A stretch of 64,000 nucleotides of DNA from [Eubacterium] siraeum (GCA_025150425.1 CP102281.1:372001-436000); one strand, 5' to 3'; counted from the first letter of the stretch, positions 7,967-18,139 are shown. Notes: a model not told the origin generated them from the sequence alone. Made by a program: numbers and translations.

Positions 7967-8794
7967 ATGAGTTTAGCCGATAAATATTTTATAGAAAACT
8001 GCCGTGACATAATCGAACACGGCTCATGGGATACAAACAGCGAGGTCAGACCCCGTTGGGAAGACGGCACACCCGCACATACCGTAAAAAAGTTCTGCGT
8101 GGTAAACCGTTATAATCTGCAGGAGGAATTTCCTGTAATGACGCTCCGCCGTATCTACTACCGTTCCGCAATAGAAGAAATATTGTGGATATATCAGAAA
8201 AAAAGTAATAGAGTTGCGGATCTTTCCACTCATATATGGGATTCGTGGGCTGATGAAAACGGCACGATAGGCAAGGCTTACGGCTGGCAGCTCGGACAGA
8301 AGAGCATCTACCCCGAGGGCGAGTTCGACCAGGTGGACAAAGTGCTGTACGACCTTTCGCACAATCCTGCGAGCCGCCGTATAATGACCAATATGTACAA
8401 TCATAAGGATCTGCACGAGATGGGACTTGCGCCGTGTGCCTACAGTATGACCTTCAACGTGACCGGAGATACGCTGAATGCTATTCTTAATCAGCGTTCA
8501 CAGGATATGCTCACTGCGAACAACTGGAACGTGTGCCAGTATGCCGCACTTCTGATAATGTTCGCAAAAGCGTCGGGACTTAAGGCAGGCGAGCTTGTAC
8601 ACGTCATAGCGGATGCACATATCTACGACAGACATATCGACGCAGTAAAACGCATTATAGAAAAAGAGCCTTATCCCGCACCCGAAATGGTTGTAGAGGA
8701 TATAACCGATTTCTATAAATTCACTAAAAACAGCTTTACGCTGAAAGACTATAAATATCACGATTTCGACGAAAAAATCGAAGTAGCGATATAA
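7967..8794 (+). CDS. thyA: Thymidylate synthase
   Basis: Converts dUMP and methylene-tetrahydrofolate to dTMP and dihydrofolate. The 275-residue length and the motifs fit ThyA: the catalytic cysteine is C157 in LAPCAYSMTF, the QRSQDM phosphate-binding arginine is near 177, and the NNWNVCQYA and IADAHIYDRH regions follow. The catalytic loop is unusual: the common PCH reads PCA. No dihydrofolate reductase gene is next to it in this window. The ATG has only a weak ribosome site (AAGGGA at 7955-7960). A GC-rich hairpin follows the stop. Confidence 0.93.
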   Translation: MSLADKYFIENCRDIIEHGSWDTNSEVRPRWEDGTPAHTVKKFCVVNRYNLQEEFPVMTLRRIYYRSAIEEILWIYQKKSNRVADLSTHIWDSWADENGTIGKAYGWQLGQKSIYPEGEFDQVDKVLYDLSHNPASRRIMTNMYNHKDLHEMGLAPCAYSMTFNVTGDTLNAILNQRSQDMLTANNWNVCQYAALLIMFAKASGLKAGELVHVIADAHIYDRHIDAVKRIIEKEPYPAPEMVVEDITDFYKFTKNSFTLKDYKYHDFDEKIEVAI

Positions 8795-8801
8795 CCATAA
8801 T

Positions 8802-8824
8802 GCCCCGCATTGCTTTTGCGGGGC
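8802..8824 (+). terminator. Hairpin between thyA and exonuclease gene
   Basis: GCCCCGCA pairs with TGCGGGGC around a seven-base loop. The following bases (TATGAGTGTTTA) are not a strong T-run, so termination may be partial. Confidence 0.5.
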
Positions 8825-8857
8825 TATGAGTGTTTATACAGGAGGTGAGGCACACAG

Positions 8858-9871
8858 GTGACATATATCGTACTTGACCTGGAATGGAGCCAGCCGGTAT
8901 GCAGAGAAAAAATGCGTATAGCAGGCACAAGAGTTCTACAGGTGGAAATCATACAGATAGGCGCAGTTGCCGTGACGGACGGTATCGTAAGCGAGGATTT
9001 CTTTTCGGAATATGTAAGACCGAGATATTATACCGAGCTTAAAGGCAGGATAAAGAAGCTGACGGGTATTACGAAAAATGACCTTAAGAACGCCCACGAT
9101 CTTACAGTGGTGCTGAAGAGCTTCAGAAAATGGCTCGAAAAATTCGGGAAAGACGTTATTATAGTAACGTGGGGACCCGATGACATACCTACGCTTGTAA
9201 AGCAGTGCGAGTTCTACGAAAGAGATACCGGCTGGCTTCCCGAATGGTTCAACCTTCAGCCTTTGATGACAAGGCAGTACGGGATAGACAGAGCGCAGAT
9301 AACACTTCAATCTGCCGTAGAGATAACCGGCGTACAGCAGGAGCTTGACTACCACAGCGCAATAAACGATGCATACTATACCGCACTGGTTCTTACTAAG
9401 ATAAACGACATACCGAGCGAAATAGAGCTGCAGAAAAAGATAGATTATGTTCACAGCAATCCTTTTCTGAGTCTAAGACAGACCTCGGAGGGTACGGTAA
9501 AGACCGCCCGTATGAACGCAGTGCCGAGATTATCCGAGCTTAACCGCTATATCTGTCCTGTCTGCGGTAAACCCGCAACGCTGAAAAGCAGGCTGATATG
9601 GCTAAGCCCGATGAACTATATGGCTGTAGTGCATTGCAACAAGCACTCCGTAAAGGTCACGGTAAGGTTTGAGAAGAAAGCAGACGGCGAATACAGATGG
9701 ATAAAGAAATACACGCTGTCCGAAGAAAAGGACGAGGAGCTTTATTCCTCGCTTATCAAGGAAAAATATCCTGCGTTGCAGGAAAAAAGCAATAAAAAAA
9801 TCCCTGCCGTCAAAACCGGCAGAAAGCGTATAAAAGTCAAAACGGAAAGGAAAAACATAAACAATGGCTAA
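8858..9871 (+). CDS. DnaQ-like 3'-5' exonuclease with C-terminal zinc finger
   Basis: A DEDDh-type exonuclease of 337 residues. The signature residues are D7 and E9 in VLDLEWS, the ITWGPDD-type motif near 105-110 with aspartate, and HSAINDAY near 170 with His and the last Asp. A C-terminal domain from about 215 has CPVCG near 229 and later CNKH, likely a zinc site. It starts at GTG 8858 behind a very strong AGGAGGTGAG (8840-8849). The 3' end overlaps the next gene by eight bases, so translation may be coupled. It is not the polymerase III epsilon subunit proper, and its substrate (DNA or RNA) is not evident. Confidence 0.82.
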   Translation: MTYIVLDLEWSQPVCREKMRIAGTRVLQVEIIQIGAVAVTDGIVSEDFFSEYVRPRYYTELKGRIKKLTGITKNDLKNAHDLTVVLKSFRKWLEKFGKDVIIVTWGPDDIPTLVKQCEFYERDTGWLPEWFNLQPLMTRQYGIDRAQITLQSAVEITGVQQELDYHSAINDAYYTALVLTKINDIPSEIELQKKIDYVHSNPFLSLRQTSEGTVKTARMNAVPRLSELNRYICPVCGKPATLKSRLIWLSPMNYMAVVHCNKHSVKVTVRFEKKADGEYRWIKKYTLSEEKDEELYSSLIKEKYPALQEKSNKKIPAVKTGRKRIKVKTERKNINNG

Positions 9872-11390
9872 GTTCAGAGCGGCTGCGGTATTCAGCAGCA
9901 ATATGGTGCTTCAGAGAGAGAAGAACGTAAGAGTATTCGGCACAGGCAAAAACGGCGAAAGCGTAATAGTTTCGATATGCGGAAACAAAGCGGTAACAGA
10001 GGTAGCCGACGAAAAGTGGTGTGTTACACTTCCTGCGATGAAAGCAGGCGGCCCTTATGAGATGAAGATAAGCAACGGCGAAGAAACTATCGTATTCGGT
10101 AACGTTATGATAGGCGAGGTATGGCTCGCAGGCGGTCAGAGCAATATGGAGCTTGAGCTTCAGAACTGCATGGGCGGCAAGGATTTTCTTGCGAACGATA
10201 AGACCGAAAACGTCCGCTATTACTACACGCAGAAAAACTGCAACATGGATGAAAAGTTCTTCCGTGACGAAGAAAACACAGGCTGGAGCTGTTTTGACAG
10301 CGAAAGCGCAAGAGCGTGGAGCGCAGTTGCGTATTTCTACGCAAAGGAGCTTGCCGCAAGGCTTGGCGTTACTGTCGGAATAATCGGCTGTAACTGGGGC
10401 GGTACAAGCGCAAGCTACTGGATGAGCCGTGAATCTCTCGAAAAGGATACAGACCTCAAGGCATACCTTGACGATTTCGACAATGCGGTAGCAGGCAGGT
10501 CAAGAGAGGAAATGGACAAGGAATATCTTGACTATGTGAAATATGAGGAAGAGTGGCAGAAGAAGTCGGTAGAGTTCTACAGCGCACATCCCAACGGAAC
10601 GTGGGACGAGTGTCAGGCTTACTGCGGTGTAAGCAAGTATCCCGGTCCTATGACGCCTTTAAATCCCTTCCACGCAACAGCGCTTTATGACAGTATGGTA
10701 AAGCGTGTATGCCCGTATACTATCAAGGGCGTTATCTATTATCAGGGCGAAACGGACGACAACAGACCGAAAACTTATTTCAAGCTGTTCAAGGCGCTTA
10801 TTCAGCTCTGGAGAGATGACTGGGGCGATGATGAGCTTCCGTTCATGTTTGTACAGCTCCCGATGCACCGCTATAAAGCCGACCCCGACTGGAAGCACTG
10901 GTGCCTTATAAGAGAGGCGCAGATGCGTACTTTCAAGACGGTAAAGAATACGGGTATTGCGGTTATTCTCGATTGCGGAGAATTCAATGAGATACACCCC
11001 AAGAACAAGGTACCCGTAGGTCACAGACTGTACCTGCAGGCTATGCACCACGTTTACGGCGATAATGAAACGGAGGCATTCGGCCCTATTTACAAGAATA
11101 TGATCGTAACAGGCGACAGAGCTGTTATCAGCTTTGACCACGCAGAGAGCGGCTTTGATATAAAGGGCGACAACGGTATAACAGGCTTTGAGATTGCAGG
11201 CACAGATAAAGAATACAAGCCTGCCTGCGCCGTTATAGATGAGGACGGAACGATAAGCGTCTACGCAGACGAAGTAAAGAAGCCTGCGTATGTACGTTAC
11301 CTCTGGACAAATTACGGCGATGTAACGCTGTACGGCAAGAACGGTATCCCCGTTGCCCCGTTCAGAACAAGTATGAATGACGAAAAGTAA
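9864..11390 (+). CDS. Sialate O-acetylesterase-type SGNH esterase
   Basis: Removes O-acetyl groups from a sugar (sialic acid or an acetylated glycan). The serine of the SGNH family is S93 in GGQSNME; a second block, YYQGETDD near 293, is the typical oxyanion/glycine block. The closing catalytic Asp/His probably lies in the EIHPKNK region near 373. The N-terminal 80 residues form a beta domain and the C-terminal 90 another, as in the SASA family. There is no signal peptide, so the enzyme acts in the cytoplasm, probably on imported sugars. It lies between an exonuclease gene (8-base overlap) and malQ (24 bases). Confidence 0.87.
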   Translation: MAKFRAAAVFSSNMVLQREKNVRVFGTGKNGESVIVSICGNKAVTEVADEKWCVTLPAMKAGGPYEMKISNGEETIVFGNVMIGEVWLAGGQSNMELELQNCMGGKDFLANDKTENVRYYYTQKNCNMDEKFFRDEENTGWSCFDSESARAWSAVAYFYAKELAARLGVTVGIIGCNWGGTSASYWMSRESLEKDTDLKAYLDDFDNAVAGRSREEMDKEYLDYVKYEEEWQKKSVEFYSAHPNGTWDECQAYCGVSKYPGPMTPLNPFHATALYDSMVKRVCPYTIKGVIYYQGETDDNRPKTYFKLFKALIQLWRDDWGDDELPFMFVQLPMHRYKADPDWKHWCLIREAQMRTFKTVKNTGIAVILDCGEFNEIHPKNKVPVGHRLYLQAMHHVYGDNETEAFGPIYKNMIVTGDRAVISFDHAESGFDIKGDNGITGFEIAGTDKEYKPACAVIDEDGTISVYADEVKKPAYVRYLWTNYGDVTLYGKNGIPVAPFRTSMNDEK

Positions 11391-11414
11391 GAACAAGAAC
11401 CGAAAGGCGATATT

Positions 11415-12923
11415 ATGGAACTTAAACGCAGCAGCGGAGTATTACTTCATATAACAAGCCTCCCTGCAAACGAGGGCATAGGAACACTCGGAAAACCTGC
11501 CTTTGAGTTTGTGAACTGGCTGAAAGCGGCAGGGCAGAAATACTGGCAGGTACTCCCGATACACCCGACAGGCTATGCCGATTCACCCTATCAGTCACCG
11601 TCGGCATTCGCAGGAAACCCACTGCTTATAGACCTGTGGGAGCTTGTAGAACTGGGACTTCTTGCACCCGATGACATAAAGGGCAGAGAATACGGCGAGG
11701 ACCCGTCCACAGTAGATTATGAAAAGGTGATCGCACAGAAAAAAGAGCTTCTCCACAAGGCGTTTTTCTCGTTCAAGGAGGATGTTTCCTATCTTGCCTT
11801 TATTCAGGAGCAGAGCTGGTGGCTTGAGGACTATGCGCTTTTTATGGCGATAAAACAGCATAACGAACTGCGTTCGTGGATGACATGGGACAAGGAGTTA
11901 CGCTTCAGAAAGCCCGAAGTGCTTGCCGCTTTCAAGGAAGAGCATATAGAGGACATCAAATTTCACCGTTTCGTACAGTATATGTTCTTTACTCAGTGGA
12001 ACAAGCTGAAAGCATACGCCAACAAGAACGGCATATCCATAATAGGCGACATTCCGATATATGCCGCAATGGACAGTGCGGACGTGTGGGTAAACCCGAA
12101 ATTGTTCACGATAGATATTTCGCTAAGACCTACTCTTGTTGCAGGAGTACCGCCCGATTATTTCTCACCTACAGGACAGCTGTGGGGAAATCCGCTGTAT
12201 GACTGGGACGCTATGGAGCGTGACGGCTATAACTGGTGGCTGTCAAGAATAGACCACGCAATGAAGCTGTATGATATGGTGAGAATAGACCACTTCCGTG
12301 CGTTTGACACTTATTATGCTATTCCTGCCGATGCAACAACAGCCGAATACGGCGAGTGGAAAAAAGGCCCCGGTATGAAGCTGTTCGACACGGTCAGGGA
12401 AAAGCTGGGCGATGTCAATATCATAGCGGAGGATCTGGGCGATATATTCGACAGCGTAAAAAAGCTTCTCAGCGATACGGGCTTCCCCGGTATGAGAGTT
12501 TTACAGTTCGGCTTCAACAGCGAAGGCAAGGACAGCATTCACCTGTGCCATAACTATGTAAATAACTGCGTAGCGTATACAGGCACACACGATAACGATA
12601 CTATAATGGGCTGGCTTAAATCAGCAGATGCGAAAGCCGCAAAGATGGCAAAGAGCTACATAAACGCAAACTTTCTGGAGCATAAGAACGTCAGCTTCAT
12701 AAGAAGCGTTTATGCAAGCCCTGCCGCACTTGCGATAATTCCGATGCAGGACATTCTCGGCATAGACAGCAGGGGACGTATGAATGTTCCCTCGACTGTC
12801 GGAGGAAACTGGACGTGGAGAATGAAAAAGCCCGCAAATAAAAAATCCGCACGTCTTATGAATAAGCTTACAACAGCTTATCTCAGAAAGCCGTCGGTAA
12901 CAGCAAATGCAAAGGACAAATAA
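11415..12923 (+). CDS. malQ: 4-alpha-glucanotransferase (amylomaltase, GH77)
   Basis: Transfers alpha-1,4-glucan segments between maltodextrins and releases glucose, feeding glycogen phosphorylase. Family landmarks are SSGVLLHITSLP at the N-terminus, the GH77 nucleophile Asp in VRIDHFRAF near 293, the acid Glu in IIAEDLGDI near 340 and the third carboxylate in THDNDT near 393. The C-terminal VPSTVGGNWTWR is also typical. A length of 502 residues is normal. An AAAGG site precedes the ATG. pth starts two bases after its stop. Together with glgP (31145) and the GH13 enzyme (33861) it makes up a maltodextrin pathway. Confidence 0.96.
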   Translation: MELKRSSGVLLHITSLPANEGIGTLGKPAFEFVNWLKAAGQKYWQVLPIHPTGYADSPYQSPSAFAGNPLLIDLWELVELGLLAPDDIKGREYGEDPSTVDYEKVIAQKKELLHKAFFSFKEDVSYLAFIQEQSWWLEDYALFMAIKQHNELRSWMTWDKELRFRKPEVLAAFKEEHIEDIKFHRFVQYMFFTQWNKLKAYANKNGISIIGDIPIYAAMDSADVWVNPKLFTIDISLRPTLVAGVPPDYFSPTGQLWGNPLYDWDAMERDGYNWWLSRIDHAMKLYDMVRIDHFRAFDTYYAIPADATTAEYGEWKKGPGMKLFDTVREKLGDVNIIAEDLGDIFDSVKKLLSDTGFPGMRVLQFGFNSEGKDSIHLCHNYVNNCVAYTGTHDNDTIMGWLKSADAKAAKMAKSYINANFLEHKNVSFIRSVYASPAALAIIPMQDILGIDSRGRMNVPSTVGGNWTWRMKKPANKKSARLMNKLTTAYLRKPSVTANAKDK

Positions 12924-12925
12924 AA

Positions 12926-13555
12926 ATGTCATTATCCGATATATTTGATAAGATAGCCGCAGGCAGAGAGCCTGCACCGCAGGGCGCTGTCGAATATCTC
13001 ATAGTGGGGCTTGGTAATCCCGGCACTCAGTATGAGAACACAAGGCACAACGCAGGCTTTATGGCGGCGGATACCCTTGCGGAAAAACTCGGCGTACAGA
13101 TAAAAAAGCTGAAGTTCAAATCCCTTATAGCCGATTGTGCGATAGAGGGCAGGCACTGCATTATAATGAAACCGTCAACCTTTATGAACAACAGCGGCGA
13201 GGCGGTAGGCGAGGCTATGAACTTCTATAAGATACCCCCTCAGAATATACTTGTGATGTACGATGATATTTCGCTTGATGTCGGCAGAACAAGGATACGC
13301 AGAAAAGGCAGTGACGGCGGTCATAACGGTATAAAGAGCATAATTCTGCACACAAACAGCGACGCTTTCCCCCGTATAAAGATAGGTGTAGGTGCAAAGC
13401 CGCACCCTGATTTTCCGCTTGCCGACTGGGTATTATCAGGCTTCAAGAAGGAAGACGGCGAAAACCTTGAGAAAGCGCTCGACAATGCCGCCGAAGCCGC
13501 AAGGCTCATAGTTGCGGGCAAAATAGACATGGCAATGAATAAATACAGTTCGTAA
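12926..13555 (+). CDS. pth: Peptidyl-tRNA hydrolase
   Basis: Frees tRNA from prematurely released peptidyl-tRNA. The core starts at residue 24 (YLIVGLGNPGTQYENTRHN), with the catalytic His in NTRHNAGF near 43, and YDDISLDVGRTRIR and GSDGGHNGIKSI follow. An N-terminal tail of about 22 residues is longer than in E. coli; an AAAGGA site at 12911-12916, nine bases before ATG 12926, supports the long form. Two bases separate it from malQ and 14 from mfd; the pth-mfd order is common in Bacillota. Confidence 0.96.
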   Translation: MSLSDIFDKIAAGREPAPQGAVEYLIVGLGNPGTQYENTRHNAGFMAADTLAEKLGVQIKKLKFKSLIADCAIEGRHCIIMKPSTFMNNSGEAVGEAMNFYKIPPQNILVMYDDISLDVGRTRIRRKGSDGGHNGIKSIILHTNSDAFPRIKIGVGAKPHPDFPLADWVLSGFKKEDGENLEKALDNAAEAARLIVAGKIDMAMNKYSS

Positions 13556-13569
13556 GAAAGACAGACAAT

Positions 13570-16500
13570 ATGGAACTTCTTAAAAATATGGCTGACACGC
13601 TGACCGAGTACAAAAAGTCAGTCGCACATATTTTAAGCGATGAACCCGTGCCCTTACTGGTCACGGGACTTTCGCATATACACAAGGCACACTTCTTAGC
13701 GTCCTTATGCTATGAAAAGCTTCCCTCGCCGGTACTTGTCATAACCGAGAGCGAGGCATCTGCGGCAAAGCTCACAGAGGATATAAACACAATGTGCGGT
13801 GATACAGCCGCATATCAGTTTCCTGCATCGGATTTGACCCTTGCCGATACTGAGGCACAGTCGCAGGAGTACGAGTACAAGCGTATCGAAACGCTGTCTG
13901 CGGCGCTTTCGGGCAAGGCAAGGCTGATAATATCCTCGTCTGAAGCGGCGGTACAGCTTACCGTTCCGAAAGACGTACTGGAAAAGCACACCGTTACGCT
14001 TAAAGCAGGCGATGAGATAAAGCTTGACGAGCTTGCAACGATGCTTGTCAGCGCAGGCTATACACGCTGTGATATGATAGAGGGTAAGGGACAGTTCTCG
14101 TTCAGAGGCTCGCTTGCCGATATTTACCCCGTCAGCAGTGATTATCCTGTCAGGATAGAGCTGTGGGGCGATGAAATCGACACGGTGGCATCATTCGACA
14201 TTGACACGCAAAGAAGAATAGATACGGTAAAGAGTGTCAGCATAACACCCTGCGGAGAAACAATTTTCGAGGAGGGTGTTCTTTCGGGGACGTTGCAGAC
14301 GCTTCTTGAAAAGACCGAAAAGAACAAAAAGAAGAACGATGAAGCGGCAAAGCGTATAAGACGTGATATAGCAAGACTGCGTGACGGTATTTCCGTATGC
14401 TGTCTTAACCGTTATTTTCCGCTTTGCTATAAAGAGCCGGGCAGTATTTTTGATTATGCGTCCACTCTTATAGTCAGCGAATCCTTTACTGCGGCAGAAG
14501 CGGCAAAGGGAGCTATCTCGGCTCACCTTGAGGATCTGAAGCTGCTTACCGAGGACGGAGTTCTGTGCAAGGGACTTGACAGGTATCTGATGAGCAAAGC
14601 GGAATATCAGGACACGGTAAAGAATAAAGTGCGGCTTTATATGGATACGTTCATAAGAGGCGGAGGAATCGACCTCAGCGATATTCTGAAGGTAGATTCG
14701 ATACAGCTTTCCGCATGGAGCGGAGAGTATAAAATGCTTTTCGAGGAGCTTGACAATTACAGCAGGAACGGCTATTCCTGCGTGATTTTCGGCGGTACGG
14801 ACAAAGCGGCAAAGATACTTGCGGAGGATCTGCACGATAAAGGCTACAAGGCTGATTATGCCAAAAACCCGAAGAAATTCTATCTCGGCAGAATTACGGT
14901 AGTCGAGGGAATATTATCGGCAGGCTTTGAATATCCGGAAGAAAAAATAGCCGTACTCACCCGTACAAGCGCTTCATCGTCAAAAACCTCCGCACCTAAG
15001 AAGAAATTCAAAAAGGGCGCACAGATACGTTCGCTCAGCGATATTTCTCAGGGAGATCTTGTAGTACACGGCTCATACGGCATAGGTGTATTCGAGGGCG
15101 TTCAGAAGCTCACAGCAGACAAGGTTTCGAAGGATTATATAAAGATAAAATACGCAGGTACGGATGTGCTTTATGTTCCAGTTACCCAGCTTGACCTCAT
15201 TTCACGTTATATCGGAAGCGGGGATGCGGATACTGTAAGGCTGAACAAGCTTGGCACAGATACATGGAAAAAGGCAAAGACAAAGGCAAAAGCGGCAACG
15301 CAGGAGATGGCGAAGGAGCTTATCGAGCTGTATTCTCGCCGTATGAAAGCGAAGGGCTTTGCATTCTCCCCCGATACCGAGCAGCAGCATATATTCGAGG
15401 ATCATTTCAGCTATGTTGAAACGGACGATCAGCTCCGCTGTATAGAGGAAATAAAGCACGATATGATGCGTACTGCCCCTATGGAGAGGCTTCTCTGCGG
15501 AGATGTAGGATTCGGAAAGACGGAGGTCGCACTCCGTGCCGCATTCAAGTGTATAGGTGACGGTAAGCAGTGCGCTATACTTGTGCCGACTACCGTTCTT
15601 GCGTGGCAGCACTACCAGACGGTTTTAAAACGTATGGAAGGCTTTGATATAAGAGTTGAGCTGTTGTCACGTTTCCGCACAGCAAAGGAACAGAAGATAA
15701 TTCTGAAGAAGCTGGAAGAAGGCGAGCTTGACCTTGTAGTAGGCACGCACAGGCTTGTGCAGGACGATGTTAAGTTCAAGGATTTAGGACTTGTAATAAT
15801 AGACGAAGAACAGCGTTTCGGCGTAAACGATAAGGAAAAGCTGAAAGAAGCGTTCACAAACGTAGATGTTCTTACGTTATCTGCGACCCCCATTCCCAGA
15901 ACGCTGAATATGGCGATGTCGGGAATAAGGGATATGAGCGTCATTGAAACTCCGCCCGGCGACCGTCACCCTATAACCACATACGTTGTCGAGCATGACA
16001 GAGGAGTTATAGCGCAGGCGATAAATAAGGAGCTTCGCCGCAACGGACAGGTTTACTATGTCCACAACCGAATTGAAAGCATATATTCCTGCGCCGCAGA
16101 TATTCATTCTATGGTACCCGAAGCGAATATCGGAATAGCACACGGAAGAATGAGCGAGGAAGAGCTTCTCAATGTATGGAGAAGGCTTATCGAGGGCGAG
16201 ATAGATGTGCTTGTCTGCACAACGCTTATCGAAACCGGTGTAGATGTACCCAACTGCAACACGCTTATCATTGAGAATGCGGATTGTATGGGACTTGCCC
16301 AGCTCCACCAGCTCAGAGGCCGTGTCGGACGTACAAACCGCCGTGCATACGCATATTTCACATTCAGACGAGGCAAGGTGCTAAGCGAGATTGCCACCAA
16401 GCGACTTGACGCAATAAGAGAGTTTACACGCTTCGGTTCGGGATTCAGGATAGCTATGAAAGACCTTGAAATAAGAGGTGCAGGCTCGGTTCTCGGTCAG

Positions 16501-17097
16501 AGCCAGTCGGGACATCTTGCGTCTGTAGGCTATGATATGTATATAAAACTGCTCAATGAGGCGATTTTAGAACAGCAGGGCAAAGCCCCCGAAATTACTC
16601 CGGAGTGCCTTATTGATATAAGAATTGATGCGTTTATCCCCGAAAAGTATATCTCTAATCAGGCACAGCGTGTTGATTGCTACAGAAAGATAGCGATGAT
16701 AGAAAATGACGAGGACGCTTATGATGTGACCGATGAGCTTATTGACCGTTACGGCGATGTGCCGAGAGCGGTCGAGGGACTTATCGAGGTTGCAAAGCTG
16801 AGAAGGATTGCTCAGAAGATGCACCTGACCGAAATAATCCAGAGCGGCGACGTTATGATATTCTATCCCGAAAAGACCGATAAGAAAACGATGGAACGTG
16901 TTTCGGCGGTCGGAGGAAAATTCGGCAAGGATATGATGCTGAACATTGCCACCGACAAGCCTAACTTCCGTGTAAACGGCACGGATAAACACGGCGGACC
17001 GCTTGCACTGCTTGCGGATACACTTGCGGCAATGCAGTCGGTTGATAAAGACAGCGATAAAGAGAACGTGAGCGAAGAAGGTGAGAATAATGGCTGA
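13570..17097 (+). CDS. mfd: Transcription-repair coupling factor
   Basis: An ATP-driven translocase that removes stalled RNA polymerase and recruits UvrA. The UvrB-like region is at 1-330. The RNA-polymerase-binding Tudor-like domain (GDLVVHGSYGIGVFEG) lies near 495. The RecG-like translocase has Walker A (GDVGFGKTE) near 645, DEEQ near 745 and the SATPIPRTLNMA motif near 772. The motif VI region GRVGRTNRRAYAYF is near 917, and a C-terminal TRCF domain ends the protein. The length of 1175 is typical. The last eight bases overlap the next gene. Confidence 0.97.
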   Translation: MELLKNMADTLTEYKKSVAHILSDEPVPLLVTGLSHIHKAHFLASLCYEKLPSPVLVITESEASAAKLTEDINTMCGDTAAYQFPASDLTLADTEAQSQEYEYKRIETLSAALSGKARLIISSSEAAVQLTVPKDVLEKHTVTLKAGDEIKLDELATMLVSAGYTRCDMIEGKGQFSFRGSLADIYPVSSDYPVRIELWGDEIDTVASFDIDTQRRIDTVKSVSITPCGETIFEEGVLSGTLQTLLEKTEKNKKKNDEAAKRIRRDIARLRDGISVCCLNRYFPLCYKEPGSIFDYASTLIVSESFTAAEAAKGAISAHLEDLKLLTEDGVLCKGLDRYLMSKAEYQDTVKNKVRLYMDTFIRGGGIDLSDILKVDSIQLSAWSGEYKMLFEELDNYSRNGYSCVIFGGTDKAAKILAEDLHDKGYKADYAKNPKKFYLGRITVVEGILSAGFEYPEEKIAVLTRTSASSSKTSAPKKKFKKGAQIRSLSDISQGDLVVHGSYGIGVFEGVQKLTADKVSKDYIKIKYAGTDVLYVPVTQLDLISRYIGSGDADTVRLNKLGTDTWKKAKTKAKAATQEMAKELIELYSRRMKAKGFAFSPDTEQQHIFEDHFSYVETDDQLRCIEEIKHDMMRTAPMERLLCGDVGFGKTEVALRAAFKCIGDGKQCAILVPTTVLAWQHYQTVLKRMEGFDIRVELLSRFRTAKEQKIILKKLEEGELDLVVGTHRLVQDDVKFKDLGLVIIDEEQRFGVNDKEKLKEAFTNVDVLTLSATPIPRTLNMAMSGIRDMSVIETPPGDRHPITTYVVEHDRGVIAQAINKELRRNGQVYYVHNRIESIYSCAADIHSMVPEANIGIAHGRMSEEELLNVWRRLIEGEIDVLVCTTLIETGVDVPNCNTLIIENADCMGLAQLHQLRGRVGRTNRRAYAYFTFRRGKVLSEIATKRLDAIREFTRFGSGFRIAMKDLEIRGAGSVLGQSQSGHLASVGYDMYIKLLNEAILEQQGKAPEITPECLIDIRIDAFIPEKYISNQAQRVDCYRKIAMIENDEDAYDVTDELIDRYGDVPRAVEGLIEVAKLRRIAQKMHLTEIIQSGDVMIFYPEKTDKKTMERVSAVGGKFGKDMMLNIATDKPNFRVNGTDKHGGPLALLADTLAAMQSVDKDSDKENVSEEGENNG

Positions 17098-17584
17098 AAG
17101 AAAAAGTGTAAAGCGTAAAGTTATAACAGCCGTTGTAATTGTCGGAGTATTTGTACTGCTGATAGGCTCGTTCTTTTTGAGGGATATTTGTCTGAGAGCA
17201 GGTATCACCGAGTGCGAAAAGCGTGAGATACTTCAGGTAAAGTCGAAATATTCAGCGATACTTGACAGCGTTGTAAGCGCAGGCAACGATATTGCCGACT
17301 ACAAGATTACAGCCGCTCACGGCGGACTTTTTGAAAAGTCGGTCATATCGGCTGATGAAAACGGCGAGCCGCTTTATGATAAGCTGACGGAGGAGCTTGA
17401 TGTATTGTGCCATACTTACTGTTACGGCGTAGAAAAGCAGGATAATGCAGTGCATTTCAGCTTCAACACCGGCAACACAAAACAGCTTATCTATTCTGCA
17501 AAGGATATTTCCGACAATGAAACTTCATCGCTCGGCGATAACTGGTACTATTACGAGAAAGTAATGACAGCCGATAACGGCTGA
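17090..17584 (+). CDS. Small membrane-anchored protein, unknown
   Basis: A 164-residue protein with a basic start (MAERKSVKRK), one transmembrane helix at about 11-33, and an extracytoplasmic domain rich in charged residues. I chose ATG 17090 because AAGGTG (17077-17082) sits seven bases upstream; a GTG three codons earlier is possible. It overlaps the end of mfd. No known family is recognised, and it is not the PrsA-type isomerase sometimes found after mfd. Confidence 0.75.
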   Translation: MAERKSVKRKVITAVVIVGVFVLLIGSFFLRDICLRAGITECEKREILQVKSKYSAILDSVVSAGNDIADYKITAAHGGLFEKSVISADENGEPLYDKLTEELDVLCHTYCYGVEKQDNAVHFSFNTGNTKQLIYSAKDISDNETSSLGDNWYYYEKVMTADNG

Positions 17585-17613
17585 TACAAAGAACAAAAGA
17601 GAAGGACACAAAA

Positions 17614-18108
17614 ATGAAAAACATAATTCTTATCGGAATGCCCGGCGCAGGCAAAAGCACTGTCGGCGTACTGCTTGCAAAGTCTATGGGATATGATTTT
17701 GTGGATGCTGACCTTGTTATTCAAAAACAACAGGGAACAAAGCTCCAGAACATAATCGACGAGCGTGGACTTGACGGCTTCAAGCAGGCGGAAGAACAGG
17801 CACTGCTGTCAATAAACGATAAAAAAGCGATAATCGCAACAGGCGGCTCTGCGGTATTTTCGACCGCAGGTATGGCACATCTCAAAGAAAACGGCATCTG
17901 CGTATATCTCAGAGTTGACGAGCAGGAGCTTATCCGCCGTCTTACGAATATAAAGACGAGAGGTATAGCCTGCCGTCCGGGTGAAACGGTAGCGGAAATA
18001 ATTGCCGAGCGTGAGGTGTACTACAACCGCTACGCAGATATAACAATAGATTGCCTTAACACCACGGCAGAGCAGGTGGTAGGGATGATTATGGACAGGA
18101 TAAAGTAA
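17614..18108 (+). CDS. aroK: Shikimate kinase
   Basis: Phosphorylates shikimate in aromatic amino acid synthesis. The P-loop is GMPGAGKST (8-16), the shikimate-binding DADLVI is near 32 and ATGGSAVF near 77. The lid arginine region (TRGIACRPG) follows. At 164 residues it is the usual single-domain enzyme. An AAGGA site precedes the ATG. No other aro gene is present in the window. Confidence 0.93.
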   Translation: MKNIILIGMPGAGKSTVGVLLAKSMGYDFVDADLVIQKQQGTKLQNIIDERGLDGFKQAEEQALLSINDKKAIIATGGSAVFSTAGMAHLKENGICVYLRVDEQELIRRLTNIKTRGIACRPGETVAEIIAEREVYYNRYADITIDCLNTTAEQVVGMIMDRIK

Positions 18109-18139
18109 TTCTGATTTTACGCTACAAAAAGGAGGAGCT

